A stretch of 28,095 bases of DNA from Paulinella micropora (GCA_009731375.1 BJOX01000081.1:1065863-1093957), one strand, 5' to 3'; positions 9,877 through 19,579 are shown, counted from the stretch's first letter. Translations and numbers: made by a program. The notes: generated by a model not told the origin, from the sequence alone.

Positions 9877-9949
9877 ATGATAAATAAATAAGTAAATAAA
9901 TAAGTAAATAAAAAAAATAAAAAGTGATAATAATAATAATAATGATAAC

Positions 9950-10012
<63 letters not shown>
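9661..10012. repeat. (AAAT)n then (AAT)n array (SINE tail on the minus strand)
   Basis: AAAT-type units run to about 9912, then AAT units to 10012. On the minus strand the (ATT)n run directly follows the SINE body at 10013, so it is that element's 3' tail, expanded. Confidence 0.88.
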
Positions 10013-10013
<1 letters not shown>

Positions 10014-10278
10014 GTGCCTCTCTGTCAATGGCTGATGCATTCTGCACATGCGCCTCCATCGTCTCACCCGTGAGGGGAGTACGAAGAATTGACGATAAGC
10101 TCTAATGACACCCCCGCAAGGGCAGTTCCAACACTTCCAGACGGGCCGGTATGTTCAATGAAAATACTGGTCCAGACGGACCGGTATGTGCAATGAAAAT
10201 ACTGGTGGCACCGACGGGAATCGAACTGGTGACAGGGCCCAGATGGTAGAACTTGACCACTGGGCTATCACGGTGTCC
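10013..10278 (-). mobile_element. tRNA-derived SINE with (ATT)n tail
   Basis: The minus-strand head (10278-10207) is tRNA-like. Box A TAGCCCAGTGG and box B AGTTCGATTCC match the polymerase III internal promoter well, and acceptor-type ends GACACCG/CGGTGCC pair at 6 of 7 positions. The body contains a 35-bp direct duplication (10137-10171 and 10172-10206) with two differences, then about 120 bases of unique sequence, then the (ATT)n tail. The T-stem is degenerate, so this is a SINE head and not a working tRNA. It lies in antisense orientation in the intron between exons 4 and 5. Confidence 0.82.
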
Positions 10279-10376
10279 ATAATAATAATAATAATAATAA
10301 TTATAATAATAAATATAATAATAAATATAAAAATGTCATTATTATGAATGGAAGTGGCGATGTTGTTGTTGGAATC

Positions 10377-10417
<41 letters not shown>

Positions 10418-10562
10418 TTAATCTACCCATGTATCTACCTACCTACCTACCTACCTACCTACCTACCTACCTACCTTCCTACATACATACCTACCTACCT
10501 ACCTACCCATCTACCTACCCATCTACCTACCCATCTACCTACCCATCTACCTACCTACCTAC

Positions 10563-10596
<34 letters not shown>

Positions 10597-10637
10597 GTCT
10601 ATCTATCTATCTATCTATTATCTATATATCTATCCAG
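10279..10637. repeat. (AAT)n then (CTAT)n/(CTAC)n/(CCAT)n array
   Basis: A short AAT run and about 50 unique bases (10326-10375) containing GATGTTGTTGTTGG, then CTAT, CTAC and CCATCTAC blocks up to the AG before the exon 5 copy. No gene is seen. Confidence 0.92.
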
Positions 10638-10671
10638 TGTGATGTTTTGGACGCCTATTGCTGCGATCGAG
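10638..10671 (+). pseudogene. Upstream copy of exon 5, donor lost
   Basis: Follows acceptor CTATCCAG and reads [11 protein letters not shown] in the same split phase as exon 5. It stops at CGAG and runs into (CTAT)n without a GT. Differences from exon 5 include synonymous GTG/GTA Val and conservative Phe/Leu, Ile/Phe and Ala/Val changes. Confidence 0.55.
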
Positions 10672-10699
10672 TCTATCTATCTATCTTTCTATCTATCTT

Positions 10700-10767
<68 letters not shown>

Positions 10768-10792
10768 CCTACCTACCTACCTACCTGCCTAC

Positions 10793-10831
<39 letters not shown>

Positions 10832-10980
10832 CCTATCTACCTATCTACCTATCTACCTATCTACCTATCTATCTACCTACCTACCTACCTACCTATCTAT
10901 CTACCTACCTATCTACCTACCTACCTACCTATCTATCTATCTATCTATCTCTCTATCCATCTATCTATTTATCTATCTAG
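10672..10980. repeat. (CTAT)n/(CTAC)n array
   Basis: Tetranucleotide array that ends in CTATCTAG, supplying both pyrimidine tract and acceptor for exon 5. Confidence 0.95.
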
Positions 10981-11022
10981 TGTAATGCTTTGGACGCCTA
11001 CCGCTGTGTTCGAGTGCTCATG
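10981..11022 (+). CDS. Exon 5 of the hidden gene
   Basis: The microsatellite-derived acceptor is ATCTATCTAG and the donor CATG|GTAACT. One base completes the codon left by exon 4 (AG+T, Ser). The exon then reads [13 protein letters not shown] and leaves TG, which the first base of exon 6 completes to Trp. It is only 42 bases long, so the call rests on phase agreement and on the conserved copy at 10638-10671. A short hydrophobic strand is likely, and no family is recognised. Confidence 0.6.
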
Positions 11023-11026
11023 GTAA

Positions 11027-11028
11027 CT

Positions 11029-11101
<73 letters not shown>

Positions 11102-11431
11102 TTATCTATCTATCCTACCTACCTACCTACCTATTTACCTGTGTACCTACCTACCTGCCTACCTACCTACCTACCTATGTCTATTCAACTATCTATCTAT
11201 CTATTTATCTATCTATCTATCTTCTATCTATCTATCTATCTATCTATCTACCTACCTACCTACCTACCAACCTACCTACCTACCAACCTACCTACCAACC
11301 AACCTACCTATCTACCGACCTACCTACCTACCAACCTACCTACCTACCAACCTACCTACCTACCAACCTACCTACCTACCTACCTACCTACCTACCTACC
11401 TACCAACCTACCTACCTACCTATGTCTATTC

Positions 11432-11485
<54 letters not shown>

Positions 11486-11486
11486 T
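11027..11486. repeat. (CTAT)n/(CTAC)n/(CAAC)n array
   Basis: CTAT flanks a central CTAC/CAACCTAC block with GTCTATTCA at both its ends (11177 and 11424), so part of it is a larger tandem duplication. No gene is seen. Confidence 0.93.
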
Positions 11487-11496
11487 TCATTGTTAG

Positions 11497-11540
11497 GTCC
11501 ATACACGCTGAAGGCAAGTTAGCAGAGTTGCTGTCTTGTG
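11497..11540 (+). CDS. Exon 6 of the hidden gene
   Basis: The acceptor is TTTCATTGTTAG. One base completes the Trp codon from exon 5, then the frame reads [14 protein letters not shown]. Two donors are possible. CTTGTG|GTAGAG at 11540 leaves one base and fits exon 7. CAATTG|GTATGA at 11554 would add GREQL and end in phase 0, needing an unseen exon. Copies at 11692-11730 and 11953-11990 keep the frame, with GAG/GAA and TTG/CTA synonymous changes and one Glu to Lys. The segment looks like an amphipathic helix, and the helical part of the protein may start here. Confidence 0.72.
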
Positions 11541-11655
11541 GTAGAGAACAATTGGTATGAAATTTACCTACCTATCTTCCTATCTATCTATCTACCTACC
11601 TACCTACCTATCTATCCGTCTGTCTATCTATCTATCTATCTATCTATCCATCTAT

Positions 11656-11688
<33 letters not shown>

Positions 11689-11691
11689 AAT
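11541..11691. repeat. Intron start then (CTAC)n/(CTAT)n
   Basis: GTAGAGAACAATTGGTATGA (kept in the two copies that follow) leads into CTAC and CTAT units. Confidence 0.85.
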
Positions 11692-11730
11692 CAATTAGCA
11701 GAACTACTGTCTTGTGGTAGAGAGCAATTG
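11692..11730 (+). pseudogene. Second copy of exon 6 end
   Basis: Reads QLAELLSC and keeps both candidate donors (GTAGAG and GTATGA). Relative to exon 6, GAG/GAA and TTG/CTA are synonymous. The upstream side is (CTAT)n, so most of the exon and its acceptor are missing. Confidence 0.6.
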
Positions 11731-11740
11731 GTATGAAATT

Positions 11741-11745
11741 TTATC

Positions 11746-11792
<47 letters not shown>

Positions 11793-11793
11793 G

Positions 11794-11858
<65 letters not shown>

Positions 11859-11869
11859 ATAGATAGATG

Positions 11870-11942
<73 letters not shown>

Positions 11943-11952
11943 ATAGGTAGGT
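11741..11952. repeat. (GATA)n array, inverted between CTAT arrays
   Basis: The array switches from CTAT to GATA after TTTTATCGATAGATAG. CTAT resumes at about 12007. It lies between the second and third exon 6 copies and can pair with either flank. Confidence 0.92.
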
Positions 11953-11990
11953 AATTAGCAAAGCTGCTGTCTTGTGGTAGAGAACAATTG
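11953..11990 (+). pseudogene. Third copy of exon 6 end
   Basis: Reads LAKLLSC, with the same GTAGAG and GTATGA donor region. GAG to AAG gives Glu to Lys, and the rest of the fragment is unchanged or synonymous. There is no acceptor. Confidence 0.58.
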
Positions 11991-12000
11991 GTATGAAATT

Positions 12001-12007
12001 TACCTAC

Positions 12008-12056
<49 letters not shown>

Positions 12057-12161
12057 CACCTACCTACCTACCTACCTATCTATCTATCTATCTTTCTATC
12101 TATCTATCTATCTATCTATCTCTCTATCTATCTATCTATCTCTCTATCTATCCATCTATCC

Positions 12162-12197
<36 letters not shown>

Positions 12198-12277
12198 CTC
12201 TATCTATCTATCTCTCTATCTATCTCTCTATCTCTCTATCTATCCATCCATCCATCTATCTATCTATCTATCTATCC

Positions 12278-12319
<42 letters not shown>

Positions 12320-12364
12320 ATATTTATCCATCTATCTATCTATCTATCTATCCATCTATCTACC
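12001..12364. repeat. (CTAT)n/(CTCT)n/(CCAT)n array
   Basis: CTAT with CTCT and CCAT variants, leading into the unique polypyrimidine-rich acceptor region of exon 7 (12365-12445). Confidence 0.95.
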
Positions 12365-12445
12365 TTTGTCCGCCTCAAGACCCCACTCTCCATTTCTAGA
12401 TTACCTTTTTCTTCAACGACCTACCTCCTCTTCTTTTTTTTCCAG

Positions 12446-12573
12446 AACACAGTGTACCCGTGATTCCCATCCCGGACACATGCACAGTACACAAATTGCT
12501 GTTTGATGTGAAACTTCGTTCCTTTGCAAGGACTACATTCCTTTTGCGAAATCTTATCTACCTATCTATCCAT
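12446..12573 (+). CDS. Exon 7 of the hidden gene
   Basis: The acceptor is the best in the window: about 80 bases of unique pyrimidine-rich intron ending TTCTTTTTTTTCCAG. After two bases the frame reads [18 protein letters not shown], then F-D-V-K-L-R-S and [10 protein letters not shown]. The other two frames hold stops. The 3' end is unclear: no GT follows the unique part, and the nearest usable donor is CCAT|GTATCT at 12573, inside CTAT-like sequence (adding L-I-Y-L-S-I-H). That choice ends in phase 0 and fits exon 8. Hydrophobic helix-like segments are evident and no family is recognised. Confidence 0.72.
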
Positions 12574-13035
<462 letters not shown>

Positions 13036-13114
13036 TTACTCCACGAAGTGAACCAAGGCCACTTGAGGTGTCACTGACCCTCCCTTGGGCTTGATGTTTT
13101 GAAATGGGTGCCAT
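13036..13114. other. Unique stretch upstream of element copy 3
   Basis: About 80 bases (CCACGAAGTGAACC through GGGTGCCATC) found only here. It could be the 5' part of the interspersed element, which is truncated in the other copies, or a remnant exon. Open plus-strand frames exist but no donor is evident. Confidence 0.4.
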
Positions 13115-13563
13115 CTGTCGACAGACAGAGAATTAGGGGATGGTGTGGGTGTGCTGGGCCCGTGGTGGGGTGCCTTATGTGTGCCTAGCCATACGCCTAT
13201 GAGTCACATGCCGAAATAGCGACGGGAAGCACAATCCTGTTCCCTCAGGGTGCCCTTTCTCGCTTGTTGAGCCCGGAATAAAACCCACAGTGCTCTGTCG
13301 GTTTATACTAGACTGTCGAACAGTCTCGAAACTCCATCTGCTTACTGGGCCCTCTGTAATGGAGGTGGGAGCTCGTTCTGCAAGGGGCGCTTATGGAACG
13401 AGCCCTGGCCCCGCCTGGTACTAGGGAGCTTTGGTATCGCCTGTATCAGTCCCTTCCGTGCAAACATCACGGCTTAGCTGGGCATCGGGTCAATACTTTA
13501 TTCACAGACTTCCTTGGTTGACGAAATCAGAGGCTCCTTTTTTCTGACATTAGTCGATATCTC
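13115..13563 (+). mobile_element. Tailed interspersed element, copy 3 (longest)
   Basis: The fullest copy starts around CTGTCGACAG and ends GTCGATATCTC, followed by (ATCT)n. Hairpins visible are GACTGT-CGA-ACAGTC, GCTCGTTC with GAACGAGC (17-base loop) and CCGTG with CACGG (7-base loop). All copies share the 3' end, while 5' ends differ, as expected for target-primed retrotransposition of a SINE or LINE tail. No reverse transcriptase and no clear tRNA, 7SL or 5S head is seen. Internal frames of about 60 codons are not recognised. Confidence 0.75.
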
Positions 13564-13627
13564 ATCTATCTATCTATTTATACATCCATCCATCCATCCA
13601 TCCATCCATCTATCCATCTATCTATCC

Positions 13628-13685
<58 letters not shown>

Positions 13686-13705
13686 ATCTACCCATCCATC
13701 CATCC

Positions 13706-13756
<51 letters not shown>
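13564..13756. repeat. (CTAT)n/(CCAT)n array
   Basis: Tail-like tetranucleotide array between element copies 3 and 4. Confidence 0.95.
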
Positions 13757-13758
<2 letters not shown>

Positions 13759-14061
13759 CGCTTGTTGAGCCCGGATTAAAACCCATAGTGCTCTGTCGGT
13801 TTATACTAGACTGTTGAACAGTCTCGAAACTCCATCTGCTTACTGGGTCCTCTTTAATGGAGGTGGGAGCTCGTTCTGCAAGGGGCGCTTATGGAACGAG
13901 CCGTGGCCCCGCCTGGTACTAGGGAGATTTGGTATCGCCTGTATCAGTCCCTTCCGTGCAAACATCACGGCTTAGCTGGGCATCGGGTTAATACTTTACC
14001 CACAGACTTCCTTGGTTGACGAAATCAGAAGCTCCTTTTTTCTGACATTAGTCGATATCTC
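13757..14061 (+). mobile_element. Tailed interspersed element, copy 4
   Basis: 5' truncated at CGCTTGTTGAGCCC, in tandem after copy 3, with the same 3' end and (ATCT)n tail. The GACTGT/ACAGTC stem is kept and its loop base changes C to T. Confidence 0.75.
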
Positions 14062-14102
<41 letters not shown>

Positions 14103-14103
14103 G

Positions 14104-14137
14104 GCCTTGCAAGCGCTCAACCTATCTTACACACGTG
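14104..14137 (+). CDS. Exon 8 of the hidden gene
   Basis: A 34-base island has acceptor CTATCTATCTAG (supplied by the element's tail array) and donor ACGTG|GTAGAT. It reads ALQALNLSYTR and leaves one G, which the first two bases of exon 9 complete to Gly. Because it is short, the call depends on phase and splice sites. An amphipathic helix is likely, in line with the following TPR-like exons. Confidence 0.58.
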
Positions 14138-14770
14138 GTAGATACATACATACATTCATACATACATACATACACATACATACATACATACATGCATACA
14201 TACATACATACATACATACATACATGCATACATACATACATACATACATACATACATGCATACATAACATAACATACATGCATGCATGCATGCATGTATA
14301 CATACATACATGCATACATACATACATGCATAACATAACATACATGCATGCATACATACATACGTACATACATGCATACACATACATACATGCCTGTATA
14401 CATACATACATACATACATACATACATACATGCATACATAACATAACATGCATGCATGCATGCATGCATGCATGCATGCATACATACATACATACATACA
14501 TACATACACATACATACACATACATGTATAAATACATACATACATGCATACATACATACATACATGCATGCATACATGCATGCATACATACATACATACA
14601 TACATACATACATGCAAACATACATACATAACATCACATACATACATACACACATACATACATACATATATACATACATACATACATACATACATACATA
14701 CATACCTACATACATACATACATACATAACATAACATACATACATACATGCATACATACATACATACATA
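14138..14770. repeat. (CATA)n/(CATG)n array
   Basis: CATA with CATG, AACATAACATAC and CATAACAT interruptions. It ends CATACATAG, the acceptor of exon 9. All long Tyr/Cys/Met or His/Thr/Ile frames here are repeat translations. Confidence 0.95.
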
Positions 14771-14771
14771 G

Positions 14772-14824
14772 GTGTCTCTGTCAACGCGATTTTACAACGC
14801 ACGGCAGAAAATGCCCTTCGTCAG
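14772..14824 (+). CDS. Exon 9 of the hidden gene
   Basis: The acceptor is CATACATAG and the donor CGTCAG|GTCGTG. After two bases it reads VSVNAILQRTAENALRQ and ends in phase 0. Joined to exon 10 it gives A-E-N-A-L-R-Q then GQYEKAVELYS, a natural helix-turn-helix of TPR type. The frame also stays open past the donor to a TGA near 14925, but that part is a fold-back element also found at 16013. The donor is weak (GTCGTG). Confidence 0.68.
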
Positions 14825-14837
14825 GTCGTGTCCTTGT

Positions 14838-15215
14838 ATAGTATGACAAGTTCCTATTTCTTAAGTACAATGAACAATGATTTCAAGCGTTTCGATCTCA
14901 TTCAATATTCGCATCTACAAACTGTGTGACGGCTCATTACGGCTCATTAGAAAGCTCTTGATGAGAGCTTTCAAATGAGCCACTACACAAGCCGCAAAGA
15001 TCAGAACCGGCTGAGAACGAAGCGTTTGAAGTCATATTGTGGTTAAGGACAAGGAACTTCTCATAGTATATTATGCGGCTAGCCACAAATTCAGCGTGTT
15101 TTGCGGGCGAGCCGGGCCGGGCCGGCGAGCCCGCAAAACACGTGAAATTTGGCGCGGCCGCAGATGTAGTTTTGTCGGTAACCTGACCACATTTTGTGGA
15201 GATGACCGATGAATG
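14838..15215. mobile_element. Fold-back element, copy 2 (inverted arms)
   Basis: The plus-strand start, AAGTTCCTATTTCTTAAGTA through TTTCAAGCGTTTCGATCTC, is matched imperfectly by the minus strand at about 15010-15062. The centre is a near-perfect hairpin, GGCTCATTAGAAAGCTC with GAGCTTTCAAATGAGCC. On the right lies the GC-rich hairpin with CCCGCAAAACAC and the GGTTACCGACAAAAC block seen in copy 1. The whole is a composite palindromic element, likely non-autonomous. The minus-strand 97-codon frame across it is not supported by other copies. Confidence 0.68.
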
Positions 15216-16008
15216 TAAATGTAATGGCAAAGGTCAATGTCTATGCTATGTCAATGTAATGTAAATGTTACAAAAGTGTAATGCAAATGTCATGTAAATG
15301 TAATGTAAATGTAATGTAAATGTAATGTAAATAATGTAAATGCAATGTAAGTGCCATGTAAATGTAATGTATTACAAAATGTAATGTAAATGTAATGTAA
15401 ATGTAATGTAAATGTAATGTAAATGTAATGTAAATGCAATTTAAATGTAATGTAAATGTAATGTAAATGTAATATAAATGTAATGTAAATGTAATGTAAG
15501 TGCCATGTAAGTGCCATGTAAATGTAATGTAAATGTAATGTAAATGTAATGTAAATGTAATGTAAATGTAATGTAAATGTAATGTAAATGTAATGTAAAT
15601 GTAATGTAAATGTAATGTAAATGTAATGTAAATGTCATGTAAATGTAATGTAAATGTAATGTAAATGTAATGTAAATGTAATGTAAATGTAATGTAAATG
15701 TAATGTAAATGTAATGTAAATGTAATGTAAATGTAATGTAAATGTAATGTAAATGTAATGTAAATGTAAATGTAAATGTAATGTAAATGTAATGTAAATG
15801 CCATGTAGATGCAATGTAAATGCAATGTAAATGTAAATGTAAATGTAATGTAAATGTATTGTAAATGTTATGTAAATGTAATTTAAATGTAATGTAAATG
15901 TAAATGTAAATGTAAATGTAAATGTAAATGAAATGTAAATGTAATGTAAATGTATGTAAATGTAAATGTAAATGAAAATGTTACGTAAGTGCCAAAGGTC
16001 ATGTAAAT
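15216..16008. repeat. 11-bp minisatellite (GTAAATGTAAT)n
   Basis: About 790 bases of an 11-bp unit, GTAAATGTAAT, with 6-bp (GTAAAT) blocks at 15765-15850 and 15890-15990 and rare variants (GTGCCAT, GTAATAT). The period of 11 makes every frame open on the minus strand (His-Leu-His-Tyr-Ile-Tyr type), so those frames are not genes. Confidence 0.95.
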
Positions 16009-16012
16009 GGCA

Positions 16013-16145
16013 TGAGAAGTTCCTATTTCTTAAGTACAATGAACAATGATTTCAAGCAAGCCCGCAAAACACGTCAAATCGGGCGCGCGCCGCATATGTA
16101 GTTTTATCGGTAACCTGGCCACATTTTGTGGAGGTGACAGATAAA
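16013..16145. mobile_element. Fold-back element, copy 3 (half)
   Basis: AAGTTCCTATTTCTTAAGTA to TTTCAAGC joins directly to GCCCGCAAAACACGTCAAAT, then the TATCGGTAACCTGGCCACAT block. It lacks the central hairpin and one GC-rich arm, so it looks like an internal deletion of the copy 2 form. Confidence 0.65.
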
Positions 16146-16545
<400 letters not shown>

Positions 16546-16789
16546 CTATATCTACGTCTACATCTACATCTACATCCATATCTATACCTATACCTATATC
16601 TATATCTATATACCTATACCCCTCTCGCAGTCCGTTACTGATGCATTCCCTATATCTATATCTATATCTACATCTACATCCATATCTATACCTATACCTA
16701 TATCTATATCTATATATCTATATCTATATATCTATACCTATATCTATATCTATATATCTATATCTATATATCTATATATCTATATCTAG
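16546..16789 (+). repeat. (TATATC)n/(TACATC)n hexanucleotide array with an exon 10 fragment
   Basis: Hexanucleotide TATATC, TACATC, CATATC and TATACC blocks. At 16620-16650 a fragment of the TPR exon reads T-S-R-S-P-L-L-M before the array resumes. Confidence 0.88.
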
Positions 16790-17555
16790 GGCCAGTATGA
16801 GAAAGCAGTGGAGCTGTATTCGCTAACCTCTCGCAGTCCGTTACTGCTGTATACCTATATCTATATCTATATCTACATCTACATCCATATCTATACCTAT
16901 ATCTATATCTATATCTATATACCTATATCTATATTTTTATCTAGGGCCAGTATGAGAAAGCAGTGCAGCTGTATTCGCTAACCTCTCGCAGTCCTTTACT
17001 GCTGTATACCCATATCTATATCTATATCTACATCTACATCCATATCTTTACCTATATCAATATCTGTATATCTATATCTATATTCTATATATCCAGGGCC
17101 AGTATGAGAAAGCAGTGGAGCTGTATTCGCTAACCTCTCGCAGTCCTTTACTGCTGTATATATATATATATATATATCCATATCTACATATACATCCATA
17201 TCGGTATCTATACCTATATCTATATCTCTTTATCTATATCTATATTCTATATATCTAGGGCCAGTATGAGAAAGCAGTGGAGCTGAATTCGCTGACCTCT
17301 CGCAGTCCTTTACTGTTGTATACCTATATCTATATCTATATCTACATCTACATCCATACCTATACGTATATCTATATCTATATCTCTTTATCTATATTCT
17401 AAAAATCTAGGGCCAGTATGAGAAAGCAGTGGAGCTGTATTCGCTAACCTCTCGCAGTCCTTTACTGCTGTATACCTATATCTATATCTATATCTACATC
17501 TACATCCATATCTATATCTATACCTATACCTATATCTATATATCTATATATCTAG
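16790..17555 (+). repeat. Composite array: five partial copies of TPR exon 10 plus hexanucleotide
   Basis: Five copies start at 16790, 16945, 17097, 17259 and 17411, each after CTAG or CCAG and each reading GQYEKAVELYSLTSRSP then L-L-L. They break off at CTGCTG into TATACCTATATC repeats. They keep the acceptor but have lost the donor and the FCQLARA end. Changes between copies include CCG/CCT Pro and CTA/CTG Leu (synonymous), GAG to CAG, and TAT to AAT in the fourth copy. Unit length is about 150 bp. Confidence 0.85.
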
Positions 17556-17637
17556 GGCCAGTATGAGAAAGCAGTGGAGCTGTATTCGCTAACCTCTCGC
17601 AGTCCTTTACTGCTGTTTTGTCAACTGGCTCGCGCAG
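17556..17637 (+). CDS. Exon 10: TPR-like repeat exon
   Basis: This is the only complete copy. The acceptor is TATATATCTAG and the donor GCGCAG|GTACTA. It reads GQYEKAVELYSLTSRSP, L-L-L and FCQLARA and leaves one G. G-x-Y-E-K-A with a following helix is the classic TPR or clathrin-repeat pattern. With exon 9 before it and exon 11 after it (KVDILRELLLKALLP) it forms successive amphipathic helices, as in TPR and alpha-solenoid scaffold proteins, which usually mediate protein contacts. Five donor-less copies precede it and three acceptor-less partial copies follow. The protein family cannot be named from this alone. Confidence 0.82.
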
Positions 17638-18021
<384 letters not shown>

Positions 18022-18079
18022 CTTTACTCGCTAACCTCTCGCAGTCCTTTGCTGCTGTTTTGTTAACTAGCTCGCGCAG
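18022..18079 (+). pseudogene. Partial copy of exon 10 with stop
   Basis: Reads LYSLTSRSPLLLFC and then TAA at 18064-18066, where the complete exon has CAA. The GCGCAG|GTAGAG donor is kept and (CTT)n stands where the first codons should be. The stop shows this copy is not spliced in frame. Confidence 0.72.
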
Positions 18080-18126
<47 letters not shown>

Positions 18127-18340
18127 CAGCGTCTTCTTCTTCTTCTTCTTCTTCTTCTTCTTCTTCTTCTTCTTCTCCTCCTCCTCCTCCTCCTCCTCCT
18201 CCTTCTTCTTCTTCTTCTTCTTCATCTTTCTTCTTCTTCTTCTTCTTCTTCTTCTTCTTCTTCTTCTTCTTTTTCTTCTTTTTCTTCTTCTTCTCCTCCT
18301 CCTCCTCCTCCTCCTCCTTCTCCTTCTTCTTCTTCTTCTT
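18080..18340. repeat. (GA)n then (CTT)n/(CTC)n
   Basis: GA run, TACAGCG junction, then CTT and CTC triplets. Confidence 0.95.
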
Positions 18341-18398
18341 CTTTACTCGCTAACCTTTCGCAGTCCTTTACTGCTGTTTTGTCAGCTAGCTCGCGCAG
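18341..18398 (+). pseudogene. Partial copy of exon 10, frame intact
   Basis: Reads LYSLTFRSPLLLFCQLARA with the GCGCAG|GTAGAG donor. CAA/CAG and CTG/CTA are synonymous and Ser changes to Phe at one site. The first codons are replaced by (CTT)n. Confidence 0.65.
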
Positions 18399-19023
18399 GT
18401 AGAGAGAGAGAGAGAGAGAGGGGGGGGGGGGGGGGGGGGGGGGGGGNNNNNNNNNNNNNNNNNNNNNNNNNNNNNNNNNNNNNNNNNNNNNNNNNNNNNN
18501 NNNNNNNNNNNNNNNNNNNNNNNNNNNNNNNNNNNNNNNNNNNNNNNNNNNNNNNNNNNNNNNNNNNNNNNNNNNNNNNNNNNNNNNNNNNNNNNNNNNN
18601 NNNNNNNNNNNNNNNNNNNNNNNNNNNNNNNNNNNNNNNNNNNNNNNNNNNNNNNNNNNNNNNNNNNNNNNNNNNNNNNNNNNNNNNNNNNNNNNNNNNN
18701 NNNNNNNNNNNNNNNNNNNNNNNNNNNNNNNNNNNNNNNNNNNNNNNNNNNNNNNNNNNNNNNNNNNNNNNNNNNNNNNNNNNNNNNNNNNNNNNNNNNN
18801 NNNNNNNNNNNNNNNNNNNNNNNNNNNNNNNNNNNNNNNNNNNNNNNNNNNNNNNNNNNNNNNNNNNNNNNNNNNNNNNNNNNNNNNNNNNNNNNNNNNN
18901 NNNNNNNNNNNNNNNNNNNNNNNNNNNNNNNNNNNNNNNNNNNNNNNNNNNNNNNNNNNNNNNNNNNNNNNNNNNNNNNNNNNNNNNNNNNNNNNNNNNN
19001 NNNNNNNNNNNNNNNNNNNNNNN
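18399..19023. other. (GA)n, poly-G and 577-base N gap
   Basis: GA and G runs lead into an unresolved gap (18447-19023). What is in the gap cannot be told. Confidence 0.9.
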
Positions 19024-19424
19024 TGAGGCGTACTGATGCAGCTGATGGCATATCCTCAACGGACATAAGCCTCCAATACCCTTGTTCGAGGTCCTCCACC
19101 CCCCCGTGTCAGTCTCTCGCCTGATGATCGGGCCCACCGATGGAGCTCCTGAGGGCAAGACTGCACTAAGCCGAGGTTATTCCGCAGTCCCAGCAACCTC
19201 TTGCAAGACGTCACCGAATGTGCAAGTGCATACACCAAGCGCGGTTGCTAGAGCTGCCTCGAAACCCCACCCATAACAATCTGGTGTCTGCTGGGTCCTG
19301 GGCTATCAACCAGCATATGCGGAGTTTAAGATCTTTTACGCGCGCAACGACCCTCCTCCCCAGCATCTACCACCAAAGGGTTATGAGTTGGCGTCACAGT
19401 TTAACGCCTTGAGGCCATTGGGCT

Positions 19425-19483
<59 letters not shown>
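19024..19483 (+). mobile_element. Retroelement-like 3' end with (ATT)n tail
   Basis: About 400 bases of unique, moderately GC-rich sequence end GAGGCCATTGGGCTGT and run into (ATT)n (19427-19483). A microsatellite tail at a clean boundary is typical of non-LTR retroelement 3' ends. The frame before the tail reads YELASQFNALRPLG, but stops lie upstream and no reverse transcriptase motif is visible. Its 5' part is hidden by the N gap. It sits between copies of exon 10. An alternative is an ordinary intron fragment. Confidence 0.5.
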
Positions 19484-19484
<1 letters not shown>

Positions 19485-19579
19485 TGCTTCTTCTTCTTCT
19501 TCTTCTTCTTCTTCTTCTTCTTCTCCTCCTCCTCCTCCTCCTCCTCCTCCTTCTCCTTCTCCTTCTTCTTCTTCTTCTT
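19484..19579. repeat. (CTT)n/(CTC)n triplet tract
   Basis: Pyrimidine triplets leading into the last partial copy of exon 10. Confidence 0.95.

Noticed and set aside
10207-10278. Functional tRNA gene
   Set aside because: Box A and B are good, but the T-stem has mismatches, no clean anticodon arm forms, and the sequence continues into a SINE body and (ATT)n tail.
14104-14840. Exons 8-9 as a piece of a large Arf-GEF (GBF1/BIG) N-terminal domain
   Set aside because: The pattern around R-T-A-E is a generic helix similarity. The next exon gives a TPR motif that does not fit this family.
14937-15230. 97-codon minus-strand frame as a gene
   Set aside because: It is made of palindromic modules of the fold-back element. 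Other copies rearrange them and do not keep the frame.
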